Assembly: GCF_023554995.1 (NCBI RefSeq) | Contig: NZ_JAMJPK010000001.1 | Span: 186,001 to 250,000, forward strand | From: Halomonas gemina | GTDB taxonomy: Bacteria > Pseudomonadota > Gammaproteobacteria > Pseudomonadales > Halomonadaceae | Direction of reading: 5' to 3' | Length of the DNA: 64,000 nucleotides | Shown here: piece by piece, positions 27,151-36,800 of the stretch | Numbering within the stretch: the stretch's first letter is position 1 | How the letters are laid out: each line of letters begins with the position of its first letter | Made by a program: the position numbers and the translations under genes | Notes under the pieces: model-generated | The model's database searches: none | What the model saw: the letters and a program-made list of their open reading frames with translations, nothing else | What the model was told of the DNA's origin: nothing

Positions 27151-29030
27151 TTCCTCAGCCAGTTGCGCAGCTTGACCAGCAGCAGGGCACCGTCGCCCAG
27201 GCGGCGGCGCTCACTGATGAGTTTGGCGAGCATCTCCGGCCGGTCGGTGATGATGCCGTCCACCCCCAGATCGATCAGCTGGGACATCCGGGTGCGATCG
27301 TTGATGGTCCAGGCATGCAGCTCGTAACCGTAGTACCCCGCAAGGCGCACCTCCTCCTCGTCGATGCGGTTGTGGCGAAGGGCGAGGGCATCGAAGCCTC
27401 GGCGCTCCAGGGAGCCCGACATCACCAGCTGGGCGAGCAGGGTGGTGCGCAGGCGCGGCGCGCGCAGCCTGACCTCGCGCAGCAGCCAGGGCGACATGGC
27501 GGCCACCCGCATCTCGCCCATGATGTCGGGATCGCCACAGGCCAGGGCGGTGATCCGGTCCTCGGCGCGGTGCCGGCAGGCGCGGCGCTCTTCCCGCTCC
27601 CTCTCCAGGGTGTCGATCACCGCCTCGACCAGCTCGAGTACGCGGCCGGGATCGGGCTTGAGCTCGATCATCAGGGTGGCGCGTCCGCGTACCGCCGTCA
27701 GGACCTCGTCCAGCCCCGGGATCCGCTCGCCGATGAAGGGATCCCCGAACCAGCTGCCCACGTCCACCTCGCCGAGCTCCGATCGTGGCAGCTCCCCGAC
27801 CCGGCGCCCGTCGCCGGCCAGCCGCCTGAGGCTCTCGTCATGGTAGAGCACCACCTCGCCGTCGCCGGTGAGGCGCACGTCGATCTCGACGCCATCGGCC
27901 CGGTCCCGGATCGCCTGCTCCACCGCGGCCAGGGTGTTCTCCGGCGCCTTCAGCGAGCTGCCGCGGTGGGCGATGATGGCGACCTCGTCGCGGATCTCGA
28001 AGCGATTGACGATCAGCCACGCCTGGCCGATGGCGAACAGCACGACGGCGAGCTCGACCGCCCAGGCGAGGCGACCGGGGTGGGTGCCGGGCGGCGGTGG
28101 CTTGGGCTTCGGCTCGCGATGGGCCAGGCGCAGGTAGAGGCAGGTGGCCTGCAGGGCGTTGGCGGCGATGCCGCCGAAGGTAATGGCCAGGGCGATCAGC
28201 AGGTAGGCGGTGAGGTAGGCGAGCATGGCCGGGACCAGCACCGCATTACGCTCGGGCAGCCACCACAGCAGCGGCGTGACGACCCGGTCGAACAGCGCCG
28301 TGGCCAGCAGCGGCAGCGCGATGATCCCCAGCAGCAGCAGGACCACCGCCGCCGCGATATGGCGCCCGCGGCCTCGGGTCAGCTGCCCGCTGCGCGCCAG
28401 GGCCGCCGGCGGCGAGAGCCCCTCCAGGGTCAGCACCGGCAGGGCCAGGTGCCAGCGGACATAGAGGCTGCCGGCGAGCAGCAGCCACGCCAGCAGCGGC
28501 ACCAGGCCGCTGCCGAGGAAGGCCCAGAAGGCGGGCGGGCGCACGCTCTGCACGAAGTAGGGGTCCAGCCCTCCCAGGAAGAGCTCATGGAGCCAGGCGA
28601 GGCTCAGCGCCAGCGGGACCAGCAGCAGCAACTGGGACCCCACCTGCAGCACCACCAGGCCGCTGAGGGCCGGCAGCCGGCGCAGCACGGCCCAGAGGGC
28701 CTCGAAGGCCAGGCGGACATGGTGGTCCCGAGGACGGACCGCCACCAGGATCATGCCGGCCTGCTGGAGGTAGAGCACCAGGAAGGTCAGGCCGACGGCG
28801 GCCAGCAGCCACAGCAGGCCGCCGGGGCTCATCAGCAGGGCGATCAGCTCGTTGTTGGTGATCACCGGGCGGCCGAACTGGGCGAGCAGCCCCGAGAGGG
28901 TCCAGCCCACGGCCGGCAGCAGCAGGCTAGAGGCCAGCAGCGTGAAGAAGAGGTGATAGGCGATCAGCGGGCGCAGGTGCTCGCGCAGGGTGCGCAGCAC
29001 GTCGCCGCTCAATCGTGACAGGTGCAGCAT
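27147..29030 (-). CDS. Membrane-anchored glycerophosphodiester phosphodiesterase
   Basis: It is 627 residues in two parts. Residues 1 to about 335 hold roughly eight hydrophobic segments, the GDPD-associated membrane domain. From about 350 a GDPD TIM barrel has the catalytic motifs IIAHRGSSLKAPENT (H near 355), DGVEIDVR, LYHDESL and IELK, and ends with HAWTIND and DGIITDRPE. It would hydrolyse glycerophosphodiesters, possibly at the membrane. The family also includes lipoteichoic-acid-like hydrolases in Gram-positive bacteria; the substrate here is not known. Its stop codon overlaps the convergent ggt stop by four bases. Confidence 0.9.
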   Translation of the reverse strand: MLHLSRLSGDVLRTLREHLRPLIAYHLFFTLLASSLLLPAVGWTLSGLLAQFGRPVITNNELIALLMSPGGLLWLLAAVGLTFLVLYLQQAGMILVAVRPRDHHVRLAFEALWAVLRRLPALSGLVVLQVGSQLLLLVPLALSLAWLHELFLGGLDPYFVQSVRPPAFWAFLGSGLVPLLAWLLLAGSLYVRWHLALPVLTLEGLSPPAALARSGQLTRGRGRHIAAAVVLLLLGIIALPLLATALFDRVVTPLLWWLPERNAVLVPAMLAYLTAYLLIALAITFGGIAANALQATCLYLRLAHREPKPKPPPPGTHPGRLAWAVELAVVLFAIGQAWLIVNRFEIRDEVAIIAHRGSSLKAPENTLAAVEQAIRDRADGVEIDVRLTGDGEVVLYHDESLRRLAGDGRRVGELPRSELGEVDVGSWFGDPFIGERIPGLDEVLTAVRGRATLMIELKPDPGRVLELVEAVIDTLEREREERRACRHRAEDRITALACGDPDIMGEMRVAAMSPWLLREVRLRAPRLRTTLLAQLVMSGSLERRGFDALALRHNRIDEEEVRLAGYYGYELHAWTINDRTRMSQLIDLGVDGIITDRPEMLAKLISERRRLGDGALLLVKLRNWLRN

Positions 29031-29118
29031 GGACAGGCGCGTGACGGGAATCTCGTGTCAGGGTGACACCGCTTGCCTGCCACGGGCAAGTGCCTGTTCC
29101 CGGGGGGCTCGTCGCGCC

Positions 29119-29607
29119 TCAGCGCTCCAGGTCCAGCTGCTCGTCGGCGACCAGGATGCCGTTGTTGTCGGCATAGAGCCACTGGCCCGGCGTCAGGGTG
29201 GCGCCGGCGAAGCTGACGGGGATGTCGCGCTGTCCCTCGCCGCGCTTCTCGCTCTTGCGCGGATGGGCCCCCAGGGCCTGGATGCCGAGTTCGGTCTCGG
29301 CCAGTATGTCGACGTCGCGCACGCAGCCGTACATCACCACGCCGGCCCAGCCGTGGCCGGCAGCCTGTTCGGCCAGCATGTCGCCCAGCATGGCGCAGCG
29401 GGTGGAACCGCCGGCGTCGACGACCAGCACGGCGCCGTCGCCGGGTTCGGCGACCGCCTGCTTGACCAGGGAGTTGTCCTCGAAGCACTTGACGGTGCGG
29501 ATCGGGCCGGCGAAGGCCTCGTGGCCGCCGAAGTTGACGAAGATCGGATCGAGTGCCTGGACCTCGGGGTAGGCGTCGCAGATGTCCGGCGTGACGATAT
29601 GGCTCAC
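29119..29607 (-). CDS. rraA: Regulator of RNase E activity A
   Basis: Trimeric ring protein that binds the RNase E C-terminal region and lowers RNA turnover in E. coli; related proteins act as HMG/oxaloacetate aldolases. It is 162 residues with [40 protein letters not shown] and [10 protein letters not shown] as landmarks (given in short pieces: [30 protein letters not shown]). The start is a GTG at 29607 ([15 protein letters not shown]), which matches relatives and has GAGGAG about eight bases upstream; the 45 codons before it are not family-like. It lies downstream of acnB but beyond its terminator. Confidence 0.92.
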   Translation of the reverse strand: MSHIVTPDICDAYPEVQALDPIFVNFGGHEAFAGPIRTVKCFEDNSLVKQAVAEPGDGAVLVVDAGGSTRCAMLGDMLAEQAAGHGWAGVVMYGCVRDVDILAETELGIQALGAHPRKSEKRGEGQRDIPVSFAGATLTPGQWLYADNNGILVADEQLDLER

Positions 29608-29708
29608 GGTGAGACTCCTCGTGACATGGGTAATTTCTCGATGATGCCATGGCCCGGGCAGAACGGAAGTCCCCTTTGGTGGGACAGGCCGTTGGCAGGG
29701 GCGGGCGC

Positions 29709-29735
29709 AAAAAAAGCGCCCCGGACGGGGCGCTT
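29709..29735 (-). terminator. Terminator of acnB
   Basis: Read on the minus strand, a 9-bp stem AAGCGCCCC/GGGGCGCTT with a GTCC loop is followed by a run of T. It lies about 90 bases after the acnB stop codon. A second GC hairpin (29750-29769, GGCCGCCG/CGGCGGCC) lies between it and acnB. Confidence 0.87.
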
Positions 29736-29821
29736 CGTTCATCGGCTCCGGCCGCCGCGGACGGCGGCCTTCGATGTTGCGAGCATCGGAGTCGAACTTG
29801 AGGGTATCAGAATACCGCTGA

Positions 29822-32425
29822 TCAGGCTTCCTGCGCGACCGGAATCACGTTGGAGGCGGCGTTCTGATACTCCTCGATCTCGTGGAAGTTCATGTAGCGG
29901 TAGATCTCGCCAGCCATGGCGTCGAACTCGCCCATGTAGCGGCGATACTCGTCGACGGTCGGCAGGCGGCCCTCAACGGCGGCCACGGCCGCCAGTTCCG
30001 CGGAGGCGAGGTAGACGTTGGCGCCGTCGCCCAGGCGGTTGGGGAAGTTGCGGGTGGAGGTGGAGACCACGGTGGACTTGGCGGCGACGCGGGCCTGGTT
30101 GCCCATGCACAGCGAGCAACCGGGCATCTCCATGCGTGCCCCGGCGCGGCCGTAGATGCCGTAGTAGCCCTCCTCGGTCAACTGGTGCTGGTCCATCTTG
30201 GTCGGCGGGGCCAGCCACAGGCGGGTCTTCAGGCTGCCGGCCGGCTGCTTCTCGAGCAGCTTGCCCGCGGCACGGAAGTGGCCGATGTTGGTCATGCACG
30301 AGCCGATAAAGACCTCGTCGATCTTCTCGCCGGCCACCTCGGAGAGCAGGCGGGCGTCGTCCGGGTCGTTCGGGGCGCAAAGTACCGGCTCCTTGAGCTC
30401 CTCGAGGTCGATCTCGATGACCTCGGCGTACTCGGCGTCCTTGTCGGCGCGCATCAGGCTCGGGTCGGCCAGCCACTCCTCCATGCCCTGGATGCGGCGC
30501 TCGATGGTACGGCGGTCGCCGTAGCCGTTGGCGATCATCCACTTGAGCAGGGTGATGTTGGACTTCAGGTACTCGCTCACGCTGTCCTCGGACAGGGTGA
30601 TGGTGCAACCCGCGGCGGAGCGCTCGGCGGAGGCGTCGGAGAGCTCGAAGGCCTGCTCGACGGTGAGGTCCTCGAGGCCCTCGATCTCCAGCACGCGGCC
30701 GGAGAAGGCGTTCTTCTTGCCTGACTTCTCGACGGTCAGCAGGCCGTTCTTGATGCCGTAGTAGGGGATGGCGTGGACCAGGTCACGCAGCGTGACGCCG
30801 GGCTGACGCTTGCCCTTGAAGCGCACCAGCACGGACTCCGGCATGTCCAGCGGCATCACGCCGGTGGCGGCGGCGAAGGCCACCAGGCCCGAACCGGCCG
30901 GGAAGGAGATGCCCAGCGGGAAGCGGGTATGGGAGTCGCCGCCGGTGCCCACGGTGTCGGGCAGCAGCATGCGGTTCAGCCAGCTGTGGATGATGCCGTC
31001 GCCTGGACGCAGCGAGACGCCGCCGCGGTTCATGATGAAGTCGGGCAGGGTGTGGTGGGTGTCCACGTCGACCGGCTTCGGGTAGGCGGCGGTGTGGCAG
31101 AAGGACTGCATCACCAGGTCGGCCTGGAAGCCGAGGCAGGCGAGGTCCTTGAGCTCGTCGCGGGTCATCGGGCCGGTGGTGTCCTGGGAGCCCACGGTGC
31201 TCATCTTCGGCTCGCAGTACATGCCCGGGCGCACGCCCTCAAGGCCGCAGGCCTTGCCGACCATCTTCTGGGCCAGGGTAAAGCCCTTGCCGGTGTCCTT
31301 GGGCTGCTCGGGCAGGCGGAAGACGTCGGAGGGTGCCAGGCCCAGCGATTCGCGTGCCTTGGTGGTCAGGCCGCGGCCGATGATCAGCGGGATACGGCCG
31401 CCAGCGCGCACTTCGTCGAGGATCAGCTGGGTCTTGAGCTCGAAGGTGGTCAGCACCTCGTCGGTGCCGTGCTTGCACACCTTGCCTTCATAGGGGTAGA
31501 CATCGATGACGTCGCCCATCTCGAGGGCGGAGACGTCCATCTCCACCGGCAGGGCGCCGGAATCTTCCATGGTATTGAAGAAGATCGGGGCGATCTTGCC
31601 GCCGAAGCAGAAGCCGCCGGCGCGCTTGTTGGGCACGTAGGGGATGTCGTCACCGAAGAACCACAGCACCGAGTTGGTGGCGGACTTGCGCGAGGAGCCG
31701 GTGCCGACCACGTCGCCGACGTAGGCGACCGGGAAGCCCTTGGCCTTCACCTCCTCGATCTGCTTCAGCGGGCCGGTGGTGCCGGGCACCTCGGGCTCGA
31801 TGCCGTCACGCTCGTTCTTGAGCATGGCGTTGGCGTGCACCGGGATATCGGGGCGCGACCAGGCGTCCGGGGCGGGGGAGAGGTCGTCGGTGTTGGTCTC
31901 GCCCGGCACCTTGAACACGGTCAGGGTGATCTTCTCGTCGAGTGCCGGCTTGGAGAGGAACCACTCGGCATCGGCCCAGGACTGGATGACCTCCTTGGCC
32001 ACGGCGTTGCCCGCCTTGGCGCGCTCTTCCACGTCGTGGAAGGCGTCGAACATCAGCAGGGTGTGCTTGAGCTGCTCGCCCACTTCCTTGGCCAGGTCGG
32101 CGTCGTCGAGCAGCTCGACCAGCGAGACGATGTTGTAGCCGCCCTGCATGGTGCCCAGCAGCTTCACCGCGTGAATCCTGTCGATCAGCGGCGACTCGGC
32201 CTCGCCCTTGGCGATGGCGGTGAGGAAGCCGGCCTTGACGTAGGCGGCCTCGTCGACGCCGGGCGGAACGCGATTGGTGAGCAGGTCGAGGATGGCCTCC
32301 TCCTCGCCGGCCGGCGGGTTCTTCAGCAGCTCGACCAGGGCAGCGACCTGCTCGGCGTTCAGCGGCTTAGGCGGCACGCCGTCGGCGGCGCGCTCCTCGA
32401 CATGTTGGCGATAGGCTTCAAGCAC
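29822..32425 (-). CDS. acnB: Aconitate hydratase B
   Basis: Fe-S enzyme of the citric acid cycle, interconverting citrate and isocitrate; the apo-protein can bind mRNA. It is 867 residues from a GTG at 32425, two more than E. coli AcnB (865). The start follows family alignment ([15 protein letters not shown]), not the longer ATG frame from 32491. The N-terminal HEAT-like domain has [20 protein letters not shown] and GTMQGGYN. Cluster cysteines are seen in [11 protein letters not shown] and [12 protein letters not shown]. It is monocistronic, with its own terminator. Confidence 0.96.
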   Translation of the reverse strand: MLEAYRQHVEERAADGVPPKPLNAEQVAALVELLKNPPAGEEEAILDLLTNRVPPGVDEAAYVKAGFLTAIAKGEAESPLIDRIHAVKLLGTMQGGYNIVSLVELLDDADLAKEVGEQLKHTLLMFDAFHDVEERAKAGNAVAKEVIQSWADAEWFLSKPALDEKITLTVFKVPGETNTDDLSPAPDAWSRPDIPVHANAMLKNERDGIEPEVPGTTGPLKQIEEVKAKGFPVAYVGDVVGTGSSRKSATNSVLWFFGDDIPYVPNKRAGGFCFGGKIAPIFFNTMEDSGALPVEMDVSALEMGDVIDVYPYEGKVCKHGTDEVLTTFELKTQLILDEVRAGGRIPLIIGRGLTTKARESLGLAPSDVFRLPEQPKDTGKGFTLAQKMVGKACGLEGVRPGMYCEPKMSTVGSQDTTGPMTRDELKDLACLGFQADLVMQSFCHTAAYPKPVDVDTHHTLPDFIMNRGGVSLRPGDGIIHSWLNRMLLPDTVGTGGDSHTRFPLGISFPAGSGLVAFAAATGVMPLDMPESVLVRFKGKRQPGVTLRDLVHAIPYYGIKNGLLTVEKSGKKNAFSGRVLEIEGLEDLTVEQAFELSDASAERSAAGCTITLSEDSVSEYLKSNITLLKWMIANGYGDRRTIERRIQGMEEWLADPSLMRADKDAEYAEVIEIDLEELKEPVLCAPNDPDDARLLSEVAGEKIDEVFIGSCMTNIGHFRAAGKLLEKQPAGSLKTRLWLAPPTKMDQHQLTEEGYYGIYGRAGARMEMPGCSLCMGNQARVAAKSTVVSTSTRNFPNRLGDGANVYLASAELAAVAAVEGRLPTVDEYRRYMGEFDAMAGEIYRYMNFHEIEEYQNAASNVIPVAQEA

Positions 32426-32677
32426 GTTGGGGCCCTCATCGGTGGTGGTGGCCGAAGCCGGCAGACCTTGTCGAGCATCGACGAAAGGCACGCTTCGGCG
32501 GGGGAAAACGTCTGGTAGACCCTTCCTGTTGCCAGGGTGTCAGCGGTGCCGAGATCATAGAGGAAACTGTCGACAATGTTAAGTTGGGCCCGCGGTGGCG
32601 GCCTTGAACTTTGGTCGGCGGCAACTTCGGGCTGCCAGCCCGGCGTCTCCCGCGTTACCATGACGTTCTGTCAACGC

Positions 32678-32687
32678 ACGTTAACGT
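32678..32687. promoter_or_regulatory. Second ACGTTAACGT palindrome
   Basis: The 10-bp core ACGTTAACGT of the candidate LiuR operator at 9869 occurs again here. On the minus strand it reads TTGACGTTAACGTGCG. It lies in the divergent gap between acnB (start 32425) and the DUF1289 gene (start 32702), only 14 bases before the latter's start codon. Confidence 0.4.
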
Positions 32688-32701
32688 CAACGGGAGGGGA
32701 C

Positions 32702-33157
32702 ATGGGAGAGCGCATCACCTCGCCGTGCGTGGGTCTCTGCTCGACCACCCTGGGCGACCGGGTGTGCCGTGGCTGCCAGCGCGTCGACAGCGAGATCCGC
32801 GACTGGCCGGCCCTGTCCGGCGAGCAGCGCCGCTGCCGCATGGCCGAGCTGGATCGGCTGCGGGCCGAGGTCGCCGGGCGCTTCCTGGTGGTCGTTGACC
32901 CCGCGAGCCTGGAGGCACAGCTGCGCCGTCACCGGATCCGCTTCCGGGACGAGCAGCCGCCGCTCTCCCGCGCCGTGGAGCTGCTGCGGGTGGGCCGTGG
33001 CCGCATCCGGGACCTGTCGCGCTACGGGCTGGCCGGCCGCGACGGCGAGGATGCCGCCTCGCTCCATGAACGCATCACCACCGACCTGCTGGCTGCCGCC
33101 GAGCGGCGACAGACGCGCCTCCCCGATCTCCTTGACCCGCCGACACAGGACCCATGA
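32702..33157 (+). CDS. DUF1289 family protein
   Basis: It is 151 residues. The N-terminal 45 residues form the DUF1289 cysteine module with C9, C13, C22 and C25 in SPCVGLC and VCRGCQR, likely a metal site, followed by the conserved ALSGEQRR. The remaining part is basic, helical and unrecognised. The start at 32702 has GGGAGGGG directly upstream. Its stop codon overlaps the miaE start by four bases (ATGA), so the two are co-translated. The function of DUF1289 is not established. Confidence 0.8.
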   Translation: MGERITSPCVGLCSTTLGDRVCRGCQRVDSEIRDWPALSGEQRRCRMAELDRLRAEVAGRFLVVVDPASLEAQLRRHRIRFRDEQPPLSRAVELLRVGRGRIRDLSRYGLAGRDGEDAASLHERITTDLLAAAERRQTRLPDLLDPPTQDP

Positions 33158-33798
33158 TGCCCCCGATGCCGACCCTCGAGATGACCGATTGCCGGGACCT
33201 GCTGCCTGCCGAGCTGCTGGCGTTCCTGCCCTGTGCCACCCCGGAGGCATGGGTCGACTGGGCCCTGGCCAACCCCGAGCTGCTGCTGATCGACCACGCC
33301 CAGTGCGAGAAGAAGGCGGCCTCCACGGCCATGAGCCTGCTCTACCGCTATGTGGACCAGCCGCTGCTGCTGACCAAGATGTCGCAGCTGGCCCGGGAGG
33401 AGCTGTTGCACTTCGAGCAGGTCGTCAGGCTGATGGAGGCGCGGGGCATCGTCTATCGCCACATCAGTGCCTCGCGCTATGCCGAGGGGCTGCGTCGCCA
33501 CGTCCGGAAACAGGAACCGGAGCGCCTGGTGGATATCCTGATCATCGGGGCGCTGATCGAGGCACGCAGCTGCGAGCGCTTTGCCCGCCTGATTCCGCAT
33601 CTGGATGATGAACTTGCCAAGTTCTATCGCAGTCTGGTTAAGTCTGAAGGTCGTCATTTCGAGGATTACCTGATGCTGGCCCGCCGCCTGGCCACGGCGC
33701 CCATCGATGCGCGTATCGCCTTCTTCTCCGATCGCGAGGCCGAGCTGGTCACCATGCCGGACACGGCCTTTCGTTTTCACAGCGGCGTGCCGGCCTGA
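33154..33798 (+). CDS. miaE: tRNA-(ms2io6A37) hydroxylase
   Basis: Non-haem diiron monooxygenase that hydroxylates the isopentenyl group of ms2i6A37 in tRNA. It is 214 residues. The two ExxH iron-ligand motifs are E83-H86 (REELLHFE) and E165-H168 (SEGRHFE), with additional ligands E52 and E136. It overlaps the DUF1289 gene and lies 33 bases before the large regulator gene. Its presence implies miaA and miaB elsewhere in the genome. Confidence 0.93.
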   Translation: MMPPMPTLEMTDCRDLLPAELLAFLPCATPEAWVDWALANPELLLIDHAQCEKKAASTAMSLLYRYVDQPLLLTKMSQLAREELLHFEQVVRLMEARGIVYRHISASRYAEGLRRHVRKQEPERLVDILIIGALIEARSCERFARLIPHLDDELAKFYRSLVKSEGRHFEDYLMLARRLATAPIDARIAFFSDREAELVTMPDTAFRFHSGVPA

Positions 33799-33831
33799 GG
33801 CCATCACTTCCGCCACGCAGGAATGATCACC

Positions 33832-36800
33832 ATGCGGGATGCTGCCGACGACGTACACGACAATGACCGGGACCACCTGGCACTCTTCGGCCACTTTTCA
33901 CTGAGTCTGGGCGATGATGTCCTGACCCAGTTCAGTTACGACAAGGTCAAGGCGCTGCTCGTCTACCTGCTGCTCCACGACAAGCCGGTCAGCCGCGCCA
34001 CCCTGGCCGAACTGCTGTGGCCCGATCAGGGTCTGTCATCGGGGCGCACCAACCTGCGCCATGCCCTGCATTGCCTGCGTCAGTCCCTGGGCGACGAGGC
34101 CGAGCGGGTGCTGTCGGTATCCCGCCAGACCATTGCCTTCCGGCTGCCGGAGCGCTGGCACTTCGACATGCACCGGCTGCAGGCGCTGCTCGAGGGGCCC
34201 GCCGACGTGGCCACGCTCGAGGCGGTGCTGGCCTGCTACCGAGGCGATCTCGCCGAGGAGCTGCACCTCTCCAGCTGTGCCGAGTACCAGCGCTGGCTGG
34301 TCCAGGTGCGCAACGAGTGGCGCCAGCGGGTGATCCGCTTCGCCGAAAGCGTCCTGGAGCGCCAGGAGCCGCTGCCGGATGGCGTGCTGGAGTCACTGGC
34401 CAGCCGCTTTTCCGGCTATGGGCCCTTCCATGAACGCCTGGTGCGCCAGCTGGCCGAGCAGGGCCAGCTGGCCGCCGCCCACGAGCAGTACAACGCCTAC
34501 CTGCAGCTGCTGGCGCTCTCCGGCCAGCAGCCGGAGCCCTCTTTCCTGCAACTGGCCCGCTACTGGTCCGATGCCCAGGCCGAGGGCGCGCACCTCGGCC
34601 CCAGCGGTGCCTTCTCGCGCACCCTGGCCATGGACAGCGCCCCCCTGCGCGAGGACGAGATCGAGCAGCGCCAGCTCTCGGTGATGGCCATTCGCCTGCG
34701 GCTCAAGGCCGACCTCTCGGCCCGCGCCGATGCCCGTGCCTGCTTGGCGCTGCAGGTCGAGCTGATGCGCTGGCTCGAGCAGCAGTGCCACCACCTCGGC
34801 GGCTTCTGGCTCCCCGGGGCGACCGGGGGCCTGGGCCTGGCGTGCTTCGGCACCCATGGTCCGGCGCACCAGCTGGCCGAGCTGGTGGCGCTCTACGAGC
34901 ACTGTCGCCGGGTGCTGCCCGACGAGTCCCAGCGCCACTGGAGCGGCGAGGGCGAGCCGCCGCGCATCGAGCTGGCCGCCGGCCTTGACAGCGGCCGGGT
35001 GGTCTATCTCCCCGAGCGCCACCTGGTCGACCCGCTCGGCCAGGTGACCCAGGGCTCCCTCGACCTGATGAGCGCCGCCGAGGGCAGCGAGCTGGTCATC
35101 TCCCAGGATGCCAGCCAGCATATGCCGCCGGCGCTGGACCTCCAGCCACGGCTCTCCACGCGACTGGTGGCCAGCGACGGCCGGGTGCGCCTGCGCGCGC
35201 TCGTGCTCGGCACCAACGAGGGCGGGCGCGAGGCGCCGCCGCCCAGCCTGGTGGGTCGCGAGGGCTCCCTGCGCACCCTGCGCGATGCGCTGGCCCGGGC
35301 CGGCATCGGCCTGCGCCAGAGCGTGCTGGTGCGGGGCCCCTCGGGGCTCGGCAAGTCGGCGCTGCTGGTGGGTTTCCGCCAGCTCGAGCAGAGCCGCGAG
35401 GCGGCGATCTGCTGGCAGCCCACCACGCGACTCTCTGTCCAGGAGCCCTATGGGGTGGCGCGCCAACTGCTGCGCTGGCACCTGGGAGGGCGCATCGAGG
35501 CCGAGGCGCTGTCGCGCCTGCTGACCGCCGACGATGCCGTGGCGCCCGAGGCCGACCACCGCCTGCTGCTGGAGGAGGCCCTTGGCGTGCGCGAGCCCCG
35601 CGAGATGGCGGTGCTCGCCCAGAGCGGGGAGGCCGTCGAGCTGGTCGTGGGATTGATCCATCGCCTGATCCGCGAGTTGTCCAGCGAGCGCACCCTGGTG
35701 CTGATGATCGATGACCTGCAGTGGCTCGACGAGCCCTCCTTCAAGGTACTGGCGGGCCTCCAGGCGCGGCTGCCGATCAACACTCCCTTCCTGCTGGTGG
35801 CCAGCCACCACGGTCGCGAGGCGCTGCCGGCCAAGCTGCACTGGGACCAGCAGATCTCCCTGGGCCGGCTGGATGCGATGCAGTCCTCCCGGCTGCTCTC
35901 CCAGCTGGCGCGCCGCTACCGCATCCACCTGAGCCCGCGGCTGCGTGGCCAGATCATCGAGCGTTGCGATGGCGTCCCGCTCTACCTTCAGGAGATCTGC
36001 CGCCGGGTCGACATGGATCGCCGCGAAGGGCGCAGCGTGCAGCTCGACGAACTGCCCCGCGGCCTGCTGGGGCTGCTGGCCAGCCGCATCGACCAGCTCG
36101 ACGCCGACCGCGAGGTGGCCCATGTGGCGGCGGTGCTCGGGCGCCGCTTCCGCCTCGACTTCCTGGCCGAGTGCAGTGGCTGGGAGATGAGCCGCCTGGG
36201 ACCGGCGCTGGAGCAGATGCGCCGGCTGGAGATCATCGAGCCGGCCGAGGGCGAGGAGGGCGAGCGCGAATACCAGTTTACCCACCAGCTGCTGCAGGAA
36301 GCCGCCTACCTCTCCTGCCCCCGTGACGTGCGGGTGAGCATCCATCGTCAGGTGGTCAGCCTGATCGAGGAGCACTTCCCGATGTGGATCAGCCGCCACC
36401 CCGGCGACTTCGCCACCCACCTGCGGCGCAGCGGCCACTATGCCCGTGGCGCCCGCTACTTCGAGCTGGCCGCGCGGGAGGCTCTCAAGGTCAGCGCCAA
36501 CCGCACGGCGCTGAAGATGGCCGACTTCGGCCTGGCCAGCCTGCGCCACGTCGAGGGGCAGGCCGAGCGCGAGATCAGCCTGCTCACCGTGCGTGGCCAA
36601 GCCGCCTTCGCCCTGGAGGGGCACGGCTCGCCCACCGCCCACGAGAGCTTCGTGCGGGCCCGGGAGCTTCTGGCCGAGGAGGAGGCCGGCCCGGATGACG
36701 CCGGGGACCTGGAGCAGGCCTTCCTGGTCCAGTGGGGGCTGTGGGTGGGCTGCAGCCAGCGCCATGCCCATGCCGACGCCTTCTCGCTGGCCTCGCGCCT

